Shown one piece after another: positions 32,531 through 40,307 of a stretch of 64,000 nucleotides of DNA. The notes under the pieces are model-generated. The model was not told the DNA's origin and searched no databases. It was given only the letters and a program-made list of their open reading frames with translations. The position numbers and the translations under genes were made by a program. Origin of the DNA: Subdoligranulum variabile (lineage in GTDB: Bacteria; Bacillota; Clostridia; Oscillospirales; Ruminococcaceae); NCBI RefSeq assembly GCF_025152575.1, contig NZ_CP102293.1, positions 558,001 through 622,000 of the forward strand. The letters are read 5' to 3'. Position 1 is the first letter of the stretch, and each line of letters opens with the position of its first letter.

Positions 32531-33805
32531 ATGCATGTGTTCTGGCTTGTGAGCATGGTTCTGCCCCAGGCTGCACTGGCCTGCGGCCTTCCCTCCGCCA
32601 GTGACGTTAGCGGCGGCTGGCTGACCGGCCAGCTGACCGCCCTGCAGAAATGCAGGGATCTGCAGCTGACCGTTGCCTGTGTGGACGGGCGCCGTCCCCA
32701 GGCGCTGTGCGGAGAACACGATGGCGTGACCTACCGCATTCTGCCAGGTTTCCAGGACTTTCCGCAGCTTCTGCAGGCAGTCCATCCGGATCTTGTGCAC
32801 ATCTGGGGCACCGAATACGCTGCCGCCGCTGCCATGGCACAGACGGCCCAGGCGCTGGACATTCCGGTGCTGGTGGGCATTCAGGGAGTCATGGAGGATT
32901 GCGCGGCACACCTCTGCGACGGTGTACCGGAAAAATACCTCCATTCCACCCCGCTGGACCGGGCTCTGGATCATCTGATTCCCGGCGCCCTGCTGGACAA
33001 ACTCCAAGCCAACTTTGACACCCTGGCCCGGAGCGAAGCTTCTCTGTTGGGAAAGATCCGTCACGTAACAGGCCGTACCGGCTTCGACCGCCGGGCGGTG
33101 GAACGGCTGGCCCCCCAGGCACGGTATTACCCCTGCAACGAAACGCTGCGACCACTGTTTTACGAAGGTCCCCGGTGGCAGCCCCGGGATTTCGGCCGGG
33201 CGCCGGTGCTGCTGCTCTCCCAGGGAAATTACCCCCTCAAGAACCTGCACACCGTCCTGAAAGCCCTGCCTGCTCTTTTGCAGCGCTGGCCGGACGCCGA
33301 ACTGCGCATCGCCGGCTGGCCGCCGCTGGATAAGGGACCGCTGTTCCGTCCGCTGGTAGACCGGTTGTTCCCCTACCAGCGCTACTGCCGGCAGCTGGCC
33401 GCCGAGCTGGGTGTCCTGCCCCATATGCATTATACCGGACCGCTGGACGCCGCCGCCATGCGGCAGGCCTATCTGGATGCCGACCTTTTCCTGCTGCCCT
33501 CCTCCAGCGAAAACAGTCCCAACAGCCTGGGGGAAGCCATGCTGCTGGGGGTCCCCTGCGTGGCCAGCCGGGCGGGGGGCATTCCCGACATGTTGACCGA
33601 CGGCCTGGAAGGACGGCTGTACGGCGGTTCCCTGGACGCCGCCGCCCTGGCACAGACCGTCGCTGAAGTGCTTTCTGCACCGGACGGCGGTGCTGCCTTG
33701 GGGCAGGCAGCTCATAACCGTGCCGTCCGGGTCCACGACCCCGTCACCAATGCCCAGACGATGTGCGGCATCTATCAGACCATCCTGCAGGAGGGAGCCC
33801 GGTGA
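32531..33805 (+). CDS. GT4-family glycosyltransferase B
   Basis: 424 residues from ATG 32531 (AAAGGAGTG upstream; the GTG at 32522 is within the ribosome site). Acceptor domain start VFWLVSMVLPQ; donor domain LLSQGNYPLKNLHTVLKAL and SSSENSPNSLGEAMLLGVPCVA. The longer acceptor loop VHIWGTEYAAA is typical of a subgroup in Firmicute polysaccharide clusters. GTGA overlap with the next gene. Confidence 0.85.
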   Translation: MHVFWLVSMVLPQAALACGLPSASDVSGGWLTGQLTALQKCRDLQLTVACVDGRRPQALCGEHDGVTYRILPGFQDFPQLLQAVHPDLVHIWGTEYAAAAAMAQTAQALDIPVLVGIQGVMEDCAAHLCDGVPEKYLHSTPLDRALDHLIPGALLDKLQANFDTLARSEASLLGKIRHVTGRTGFDRRAVERLAPQARYYPCNETLRPLFYEGPRWQPRDFGRAPVLLLSQGNYPLKNLHTVLKALPALLQRWPDAELRIAGWPPLDKGPLFRPLVDRLFPYQRYCRQLAAELGVLPHMHYTGPLDAAAMRQAYLDADLFLLPSSSENSPNSLGEAMLLGVPCVASRAGGIPDMLTDGLEGRLYGGSLDAAALAQTVAEVLSAPDGGAALGQAAHNRAVRVHDPVTNAQTMCGIYQTILQEGAR

Positions 33806-34797
33806 AGATCAGCATCATCATTCCCTGTTATAAAGCCGCCACCACCCTCCGCCGGGCGGTGGAAAGCACCCTGAAGGGTGCCCCTGCCGACCTGCAGCTG
33901 CTGCTGGTGGAGGACGGCAGCCCTGACGATACCGGCGCCATCTGCGATACGCTGGCCGCCCAAGATGCCCGCATCACAGCGCTGCACCGCCCCAATGGCG
34001 GCGCCAGTGCGGCCCGCAACACCGGCCTGGAGGCTGCCCGGGGAGACTGGGTGCTCTTCCTCGACGCCGATGACGAACTGCTGCCGGGACTGTGGCAGGT
34101 GCTGGAGACGTTGCCGGTCACCGACGAGGAGATGATCCTCTTTGGGCTGCAGCGGGCCAGCACCGGCGAGGCGGTAACGGTGGCTCCGCTGGAAGACGGC
34201 CGCTACGAGAGGCTTTCTTCCCTGCAGGACCGTCTGTCGGCGCTGCTCTTCGACACCGGGCTTCTGGCCGCCCCCTATCCCAAGCTGTTCCGCCGCGCGG
34301 CCATCGGAGGCCTGCGGTTTGACGAGACCCTCAAAATCAATGAGGATGTCCTTTTTAACATACTTTTTTTACAAAAAACGACTGCCATTTATTGCCTGCG
34401 TGGTGTATACTATAAGCAAAATGATGTGGGCAGCGGCAGCCTTTCCCGCTCTCTGCGGGGTGATCTGCTGGATGCCGAGGCGGTGACCCGCCCGGCACTG
34501 GAAAGACTGCTCCGGCAGAACGGTCTGGATCCGGCCCCCTATCTGCACACCAGCCGGGTGCGGGCCTGCCTGAACCAGTACGGTCTGCTGACCGGCTGCC
34601 GCGGGGGACTCTCTCTGGGCGAACGCCGCACCCTGTTCGCCCGCATTCTGGCCGACGAGGATGCCCGCGCGGTGCTGGCGGACCGGCTGCGCCGCGATCC
34701 CAACCGTCTGCTGGCCATTCCCTACCGTATCGGCGTGGCCTGCCGCTGGCCGGGTTTTCTGGCCGCCTACACGCTGGCCAAACAACGCTTTCTGTAA
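33802..34797 (+). CDS. GT2-family glycosyltransferase C
   Basis: 331 residues, start GTG at 33802 (GGAGGGAGC upstream, 4-nt overlap). SIIIPCYKAATTLRRAVES, LVEDGSPDDT, FLDADDELLPG, INEDVLFNI. A short AT-rich patch (about 34350-34420) encodes the NEDVLFNILFLQKTTAIY stretch and contrasts with the GC-rich remainder. Confidence 0.88.
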   Translation: MKISIIIPCYKAATTLRRAVESTLKGAPADLQLLLVEDGSPDDTGAICDTLAAQDARITALHRPNGGASAARNTGLEAARGDWVLFLDADDELLPGLWQVLETLPVTDEEMILFGLQRASTGEAVTVAPLEDGRYERLSSLQDRLSALLFDTGLLAAPYPKLFRRAAIGGLRFDETLKINEDVLFNILFLQKTTAIYCLRGVYYKQNDVGSGSLSRSLRGDLLDAEAVTRPALERLLRQNGLDPAPYLHTSRVRACLNQYGLLTGCRGGLSLGERRTLFARILADEDARAVLADRLRRDPNRLLAIPYRIGVACRWPGFLAAYTLAKQRFL

Positions 34798-34811
34798 CCA
34801 AGGAGATCCCT

Positions 34812-35840
34812 ATGGGCAAATCCCCCACAATCAGCATCGTCTCCACCGTGTACAATACACAGCCCTTTCTGGAGCAGGCTGTGCGGAGTATTCTGGCACA
34901 GACCTTTACCGATTTCGAGCTGATCCTCGTCGATGACGGTAGCTCGGACGATTCGGGTCGCCTGTGTGACGCGCTGGCAGCCGAGGATGCCCGCATCCGG
35001 GTGTTCCATCAGCCCAACGGCGGACCGGCCAGTGCCCGCAACAAGGGACTGGACAATGCCCGTGGCCGTTACATCGGGTTTGTGGATTCCGACGATCTTA
35101 TCGAGCCCACCATGTATGAAGTTCTGTATAACGCCATCCAGGCACCCGGCGTGCAGCTGGCCGCCTGCAGCGGTGACTGTATCGACGAGACCGGCCGCCC
35201 CATCCCGGGGCGGCGGGTGGCGATCCGGGAACACGGCATCCGTCCGGCCGAGGAGCTGCTGCTGGAGACGTTCCAGACCGGCAGTTACTATGGTCCCTTG
35301 AGCTGGAACAAACTGTTCGACCTCCGTCTGTTCCGGGACAAGGGCATCCATTATGATGAGACGATGCTCTTCGGGGATGATGCCAGTGTGCTGCACCGCG
35401 TCTTTGAGGGAGAGCGATGCAACTGTCTGTCGGATATCCTGTATCATTACCGCACCCGCGCCGGGCAAATCACCAGCACCGCGACCTTTTCACCGCGCAA
35501 GCTGGATGATCTGCGGATGTACTGGGACTGGCTGCAATATTTTGCCAGCCGCCCGGGGCGCGAAGAATACCGCCAATGGGCCACCGTTTGGTACTGGCGG
35601 GTGTTTTATCAGTTCTGGTGCCAGTCCGGCGCGGCCGGGAATCTGACCGAATTGAAACCGAAATTCATGGCCCACAAAAAGCATTTGGACGCCGTACTGC
35701 CGGATCTTGTGCGCAGCTCCCTGCTGCCCGCCGGTGAAAAGCTGCGCGCCGTCTTATTTTGCGCCAACCCCGGTGCGCTGTATGCCGCAGCCTCCGCCTG
35801 GGGGCGTTTGGCCGCAAAAAGAGGAAGGGGAATTGATTGA
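34812..35840 (+). CDS. GT2-family glycosyltransferase D
   Basis: 342 residues. SIVSTVYNTQPFLEQAVRS, LVDDGSSDDS, GFVDSDDLIEPTMYE, FGDDASVLHRVFEG. SD AAGGAGAT before the ATG. Close relative in pattern to genes E and F, suggesting duplication within the cluster. Confidence 0.88.
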   Translation: MGKSPTISIVSTVYNTQPFLEQAVRSILAQTFTDFELILVDDGSSDDSGRLCDALAAEDARIRVFHQPNGGPASARNKGLDNARGRYIGFVDSDDLIEPTMYEVLYNAIQAPGVQLAACSGDCIDETGRPIPGRRVAIREHGIRPAEELLLETFQTGSYYGPLSWNKLFDLRLFRDKGIHYDETMLFGDDASVLHRVFEGERCNCLSDILYHYRTRAGQITSTATFSPRKLDDLRMYWDWLQYFASRPGREEYRQWATVWYWRVFYQFWCQSGAAGNLTELKPKFMAHKKHLDAVLPDLVRSSLLPAGEKLRAVLFCANPGALYAAASAWGRLAAKRGRGID

Positions 35841-36820
35841 TGGAACGTATTGCAATCAGCGTGATCGTACCGATTTACAACACCAAGGCCTATCTGGAAG
35901 AATGCCTGGACAGCATTCTGGCCCAGGATTTTAAGGAACCTTACGAGGTGTTGCTGGTGGACGACGGTTCTACCGACGGCTGCACCGACATCTGCGATGC
36001 CTATGCTGCCAAGGATAACCGGGTACGGGTCTTCCATCAGGAAAACCAAGGCCTCTCGGCGGCACGCAACACCGGCATCGACGCCGCCCGCGGACGCTAC
36101 TATGCCTTCGTGGACTCTGACGACGTGGTACTGTCTGCCTACCTGCGCACGCTGTACAACGCCTGTGAGGAACACGATGCCTACATGGCGCTTTGCGCGG
36201 TGGAGGACGTGCAGGAAAGCGGCGAAAGCTGTGTACCGCCCCATTCCACCCACCCTGCCCAGGAGGGTGTTTTCTGCGGCAAAGATCTGCTGAATGAGTT
36301 CTACACCCCCAATGGCACCGTCTACACCGTGGCGTGGAACAAGCTCTACCGCGCCGAGGTGTGGAAACTGCTGCACTACCCCGAAGGCCGTCTGCACGAG
36401 GATGATTTTGTGGCCCACCGCCTGTTCTGGCGCTGCGACAAGGTGGTCTGTGTGGATACCATCCTCTACCATTACCGGTTGAGCAGCGGCAGCATCTGCC
36501 GTTCCTCCATCAAGCCGGAAGCGTTCGATGCCGTGGACGGTCTGGCCGACCGTTACCGCTTCTATGTGGAAAACAACGCGGACCGTTCGGTCATCGATTC
36601 TGCCTATGCGGCCTGCTGGCGCCGGTATCTCTTCCTCTGCGCCAAGGTTCGCCAGAATCCCACCCCCCAGCTGGTGAAGGCCATCAGCAAGGAGCAGTTC
36701 CTCATGCAGGGGCTCATCAGCTACCTGCCCAACTGCCGCCACATGAAGATGACGGAGAAGCTTTCGGCCGCCCGCTGGTCCATGATGAGCGCCGAAAGTC
36801 TCTGCCCAATCAAAAAGTAA
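35840..36820 (+). CDS. GT2-family glycosyltransferase E
   Basis: 326 residues. VIVPIYNTKAYLEECLDSIL, LVDDGSTDGC, FVDSDDVVLSAYL, LHEDDFVAHRLFW. The ATG overlaps the preceding TGA by one base (TGATG); GAAGGGGAA serves as ribosome site inside the upstream gene. Confidence 0.88.
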   Translation: MERIAISVIVPIYNTKAYLEECLDSILAQDFKEPYEVLLVDDGSTDGCTDICDAYAAKDNRVRVFHQENQGLSAARNTGIDAARGRYYAFVDSDDVVLSAYLRTLYNACEEHDAYMALCAVEDVQESGESCVPPHSTHPAQEGVFCGKDLLNEFYTPNGTVYTVAWNKLYRAEVWKLLHYPEGRLHEDDFVAHRLFWRCDKVVCVDTILYHYRLSSGSICRSSIKPEAFDAVDGLADRYRFYVENNADRSVIDSAYAACWRRYLFLCAKVRQNPTPQLVKAISKEQFLMQGLISYLPNCRHMKMTEKLSAARWSMMSAESLCPIKK

Positions 36821-36865
36821 CGATGCCCCCCGTCCGGGCAAATCCACCACAGAAGGAGCCGACCG

Positions 36866-38101
36866 TTGGCCATCCTCAGACCTGACAAAGACAAGGACAA
36901 AACAAAACGCCCCCGCGTTCTTCTGATACCGCCTCCCGATCTGCCGGTGCCGGCGGTGCAGGGCGGTGCGGTGGAGACGCTGCTGACCCACCTGATCCGT
37001 GAAAACGAACGCGAAGGCAAACTGGATTTACTGTGTGCCAGCGTCCCCGACGAAGCAGCCCGCCGGGCTGCCGAAGGGCTGCAGCACACCAAAATGCTGT
37101 ATATAGCCCGCCCCCATGGCCATCGCCGTTACTGGCCGATGGTCTTTATTGAGCGTTGCCTGGGCATTGCTGCCCCCTATGATCCCTGGTACCAGAAGGT
37201 CCAGCTCTCCCTGGCGCTGGAGCCTCCCGGTCCCGACCTGATCGTGGCCGAGGGAGGCAACCTGACCCAGTGCAGCGCCATCAGCCGGATGTTCGGCCGC
37301 CGCCGGTGCCTGGCCCATCTGCACGGCCAGACCTCCTGCAGCCCCGTGATGGACACCATCTACGGCGGCATTCTTGCCTTGAGCCAGTTCATCCGGGATG
37401 ATTATCTCAAGACCAGCACCCTGGACCCGAACCATGCCTACATCTGGTATAACTGTGTGGACACCAAACGGTTCCGCCCCGGTCCCCCGCCGCTGGCGCT
37501 GCGCACCCGGCTGGGCTTCGGCGAGCGGGATTTTGTGGTCCTTTTCTGCGGACGTCTGGATCCCGACAAAGGCATCCACAAGCTGATGGAAGCCCTTTCC
37601 CTGCTGAACGTGCCCCAGATCAAGCTGCTGATCGTGGGCAGCCCCTTTTTCGGCCGCACCCAGCAGAGCAGTTTCCTGCGCAAACTGGAACAGCAGGCCC
37701 GGACGCTGGGCAACCGCGTCCAGTTCACGGGGTACATTCCCAACGAGGATCTGCCGGACTACTACCGGCTGGCGGATCTGGTCTGTGTACCTACCCTGGT
37801 GGAGGAGGCTGCCGGCCTGGTGGCGGTAGAGGCCATGGCCTGCGGCCGGCCTGTGCTGGCCACCCGCAGCGGCGGCATGCCGGAATATCTGGAAGGCAGC
37901 CAGGCCGTGCTGGTGGAACGGGGCGACAATATCGCCGACCAGCTGGCCTGGAGCATCCGCATGCTCTACGAACATCCCGCCCTCTGCGCCGAGATGGGCG
38001 CGGCCGGTTCCAAACGGGCACAGGATTTCTCGGTGGAGCGGTATTATAACGAATTTGTGCGCATCGTACAGGACATGCTGCAGAACGGAGGTGCCCTATG
38101 A
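36866..38101 (+). CDS. GT4-family glycosyltransferase F
   Basis: 411 residues, start TTG at 36866 behind AAGGAG; no ATG fits. Donor domain VLFCGRLDPDKGIHKLMEAL and PTLVEEAAGLVAVEAMACGRPVLA are clear GT4 signatures. The LPVPAVQGGAVETLL start is the acceptor-domain glycine loop. ATGA overlap with the next gene. Confidence 0.88.
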   Translation: MAILRPDKDKDKTKRPRVLLIPPPDLPVPAVQGGAVETLLTHLIRENEREGKLDLLCASVPDEAARRAAEGLQHTKMLYIARPHGHRRYWPMVFIERCLGIAAPYDPWYQKVQLSLALEPPGPDLIVAEGGNLTQCSAISRMFGRRRCLAHLHGQTSCSPVMDTIYGGILALSQFIRDDYLKTSTLDPNHAYIWYNCVDTKRFRPGPPPLALRTRLGFGERDFVVLFCGRLDPDKGIHKLMEALSLLNVPQIKLLIVGSPFFGRTQQSSFLRKLEQQARTLGNRVQFTGYIPNEDLPDYYRLADLVCVPTLVEEAAGLVAVEAMACGRPVLATRSGGMPEYLEGSQAVLVERGDNIADQLAWSIRMLYEHPALCAEMGAAGSKRAQDFSVERYYNEFVRIVQDMLQNGGAL

Positions 38102-39159
38102 ACCAGGCTGCGATCTGCGTTGTGGTGCCGGTCTACCGGGCGGAAGCTACCCTGGACCGCTGTGTACAGAGCATTTTGTCCCAGCAAGTGACGGGCGGCG
38201 TCTGCTGTGTGCTGGTGGATGACGGCAGCCCCGATGCCTGCGGTGCCATCTGCGACGGCTGGGCCGCCCGGGACAACCGCGTACAGGTGATCCACCAGGA
38301 CGACTGCGGGGTGTCCAGCGCCCGCAACGTGGGGATGGCCGCCGCCCACAGCGAATACCTGGTCTTTCTGGATTCCGACGACGCCTTGCGCCCCGGCGCC
38401 CTGCAGGCAGCTCTGGACGCCCAGAACGCCGCCCCCGGAGACTTTGTGCTGTGGCATTATACCACCCGCGAGGAGGATCCTGCCGCCGTCAGCAGCACGG
38501 CTGCTTCCCGTCCCCGGGAGGCGTTGGCCGCCCTCTGGCTGGAGTGTCTGCTGGCAATGCCCTGGAACAAACTGTACCGGACTGCTCTGGCACAGCGGAT
38601 AAAATTCAACACGCAGTATACTTTGGGCGAGGATTTACAATTTGTATTGGATTACATTGCCCTGTTGGCCGCCGAAACGCCGGATTTTGCCTACCGGGTG
38701 GTGGAGAGCCCGCTGACCTTCTATGATTGCAGCCGCACCGGCACACTGTCCACCAAATATCACGCCAACTACTGTGAGATTTGGCCCCAGCATTTTGCCA
38801 AGCTGAACGTTGCCTGTCTGGCGGCACACTGCCCGGCAGAAGATCTGCGCCAGCTGCACCGCGCGGAGCTGACGGTGTTTGCGGAAGGGGTAGCGGACAT
38901 CCTGCGCCGGGATCCGGCCCCCCTTTCCGGCATCCGCCAGGATAAGGCTGCCGCCGCCCTGCGTACCCCCTGGCTGCGGGCCCTGCTGGACCAGATGCGT
39001 GCCGAGCGCTGCTACAGCGCCTACTACCTGCCCTGCCGCTGGCGCAATACCCGGTTGGTCTATGCGTTGGCAGAGGCCAAACGAACCGCCTCCCCTTTGT
39101 ACGGCAAAATGGACTGGGCCGGTTACTATCTGCTGGCCGGTCGTCTGCGCCGGGACTGA
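38098..39159 (+). CDS. GT2-family glycosyltransferase G
   Basis: 353 residues. VVVPVYRAEATLDRCVQSIL, LVDDGSPDAC, FLDSDDALRPGAL, LGEDLQFVLDYIALL. It is the last gene of the glycosyltransferase set; a strong terminator follows. As in gene C, the GED stretch (about 38600-38660) is AT-rich and codon-atypical. Confidence 0.88.
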   Translation: MNQAAICVVVPVYRAEATLDRCVQSILSQQVTGGVCCVLVDDGSPDACGAICDGWAARDNRVQVIHQDDCGVSSARNVGMAAAHSEYLVFLDSDDALRPGALQAALDAQNAAPGDFVLWHYTTREEDPAAVSSTAASRPREALAALWLECLLAMPWNKLYRTALAQRIKFNTQYTLGEDLQFVLDYIALLAAETPDFAYRVVESPLTFYDCSRTGTLSTKYHANYCEIWPQHFAKLNVACLAAHCPAEDLRQLHRAELTVFAEGVADILRRDPAPLSGIRQDKAAAALRTPWLRALLDQMRAERCYSAYYLPCRWRNTRLVYALAEAKRTASPLYGKMDWAGYYLLAGRLRRD

Positions 39160-39175
39160 ACTTTCCGGAATCTAC

Positions 39176-39209
39176 AAACGCCCTTGCCGCTTTTGCGGCA
39201 AGGGCGTTT
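39176..39209 (+). terminator. Terminator of the glycosyltransferase operon
   Basis: 15-bp perfect arms AAACGCCCTTGCCGC / complement, TTTT loop, T-run. Confidence 0.9.
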
Positions 39210-39224
39210 TCCCTTTACAGGCAC

Positions 39225-39262
39225 AAAAATACCCCACCGTCCGGAGCAGAAAACGGTGGGGT
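39225..39262 (-). terminator. Minus-strand terminator ending the candidate small RNA
   Basis: Minus strand: ACCCCACCGT ... ACGGTGGGGT, 12-nt loop, then ATTTTTG. It faces the glycosyltransferase terminator. Confidence 0.8.
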
Positions 39263-39396
39263 CCTTGCAGACTGCTGAAAAGGCGCAGAGCAAGACGCCG
39301 AAACGGAGGCGCAGTCCGCCATGGTCAGAAACCACGTCCTGAAAGAGGCACACCGGACGGGTTTCAGGTTGGTTATGGTTAGTTGTTTCTAACCAC
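39225..39396 (-). ncRNA. Candidate structured small RNA (~170 nt) downstream of pflA
   Basis: Bounded by a promoter (39403-39431) and the terminator at 39225-39262. Read on the minus strand it can form in order: GGTTAG/CTAACC stem near the 5' end; CCTGAAA (39362-39368 region) with TTTCAGG (39338-39344 region); a 9-bp stem GCGGACTGC (39311-39319) with GCAGTCTGC (39267-39275) closing a G/C-rich internal hairpin; and the terminator. In the 9-bp stem one pair is G-U on the minus strand but A-C on the plus strand, which supports the minus strand as transcribed. No long reading frame is present. No known RNA family was recognised. It may be an independent sRNA or a 3' UTR product of the pfl operon. 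Confidence 0.5.
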
Positions 39397-39431
39397 GTGT
39401 ATACTCTACCATATTACAAGGATTTTGTCAA
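39376..39431 (-). promoter_or_regulatory. Promoter and GTTAG-N6-CTAAC dyad at the candidate sRNA start
   Basis: Minus strand TTGACA (39426-39431), 17-nt spacer, TAGAGT (39403-39408). The dyad TGGTTAG-N6-CTAACCA (39376-39395) begins 7 nt after the -10, that is at the expected transcription start. Confidence 0.55.
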
Positions 39432-39454
39432 CCGTTTGGCGTAATTTTCCCCGA

Positions 39455-40222
39455 TTATTCTTTGGGGGCGTCGGGATAGTCCCGCACGTGCAGCAGATCT
39501 TCCGCCGCTTTGACTTCCTCCTCGGTGGGCACGCGAACACCTTCCAGCGGATAGGGAATGCCCAGATTCTTCCATTTGAACAGCCCCAGCGTATGATAGG
39601 GCAAAACTTCCACACGACGCACCGTGGGCAATGTCCGGATGAAGGCATCCAACTGACGCAGTCCTTCGGCATCATCGGTCAGGCCCGGCACCAGCACATG
39701 GCGGATCCACAGCGGTACGCCGTGCTGCGCCACATATTGTGCCATGGCCAGAATGTTTTTGTTGCTGTGGCCGGTGAGCTTTTTGTGCTTTTCGTCCTCG
39801 ATCTCCTTGAGGTCGAGGATCACCAGGCTGGTGTTTTCCAGCAGGGCGTCAAATCGTGCCATCCAATCTGCGTTGTCCGGCGCGAAGGGCTGGCCGCTGG
39901 TATCCAGCGCCGTATGGATGCCCTTGGCACGGGCCAGGCGGAACACCTCGCTGACAAAATCCATCTGCAGCAGCGGTTCGCCGCCGCTGATGGTCAGGCC
40001 GCCGTTGTTGCGCCAGTAATTGCGGTAGCGCAGGGCCGCGTCAAACGCCTCCTGCGGCGTTTTTTCGGTGTCCCGGGTGAAGGCCCAGGTCTCGGGGTTA
40101 TGGCAATACTGGCAGCGCATAGCGCAGCCCTGCAGAAAAATGATATACCGTACCCCCGGCCCGTCTACGAGGCCGAAGGTTTCCACCGAGTGGACATAGC
40201 CTTTGATTTCCTGTTGTGACAT
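39455..40222 (-). CDS. pflA: Pyruvate formate-lyase activating enzyme
   Basis: 255 residues, radical SAM. The CxxxCxxC motif is GCAMRCQYCHNPETW near residue 35; the TISGGEPLLQ block and GLTDDAEGLRQL tail match PflA. It uses AdoMet and a [4Fe-4S] cluster to make the glycyl radical on PflB. ATG at 40222 (AAGGAGC, 9 nt upstream); the frame reaches further upstream but lacks a start signal. It follows pflB at 85 bp, behind a hairpin. Confidence 0.95.
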   Translation of the reverse strand: MSQQEIKGYVHSVETFGLVDGPGVRYIIFLQGCAMRCQYCHNPETWAFTRDTEKTPQEAFDAALRYRNYWRNNGGLTISGGEPLLQMDFVSEVFRLARAKGIHTALDTSGQPFAPDNADWMARFDALLENTSLVILDLKEIEDEKHKKLTGHSNKNILAMAQYVAQHGVPLWIRHVLVPGLTDDAEGLRQLDAFIRTLPTVRRVEVLPYHTLGLFKWKNLGIPYPLEGVRVPTEEEVKAAEDLLHVRDYPDAPKE

Positions 40223-40252
40223 AGTGGTTAGCTCCTTATGGTTAGATACAAA

Positions 40253-40286
40253 AGATCCGCGGCCACACAGGCAGCCGCGGATCTTG
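40253..40286 (-). terminator. pflB-pflA intercistronic hairpin
   Basis: Minus strand AAGATCCGCGGC ... GCCGCGGATCTT, then TTTTG. A partial terminator would lower pflA relative to pflB, as the stoichiometry needs. Confidence 0.65.
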
Positions 40287-40307
40287 GGAAACAATCAGGT
40301 CAGCTGA

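Noticed and set aside
27381..33736. Very long minus-strand frames over the glycosyltransferase genes
   Set aside because: The plus-strand genes have clear family motifs, ribosome sites and tight overlaps; the minus frames have none of these.
39321..39392. 23-codon plus-strand ORF within the candidate sRNA region
   Set aside because: No ribosome site, opposite to the proposed transcript, and too short to support.
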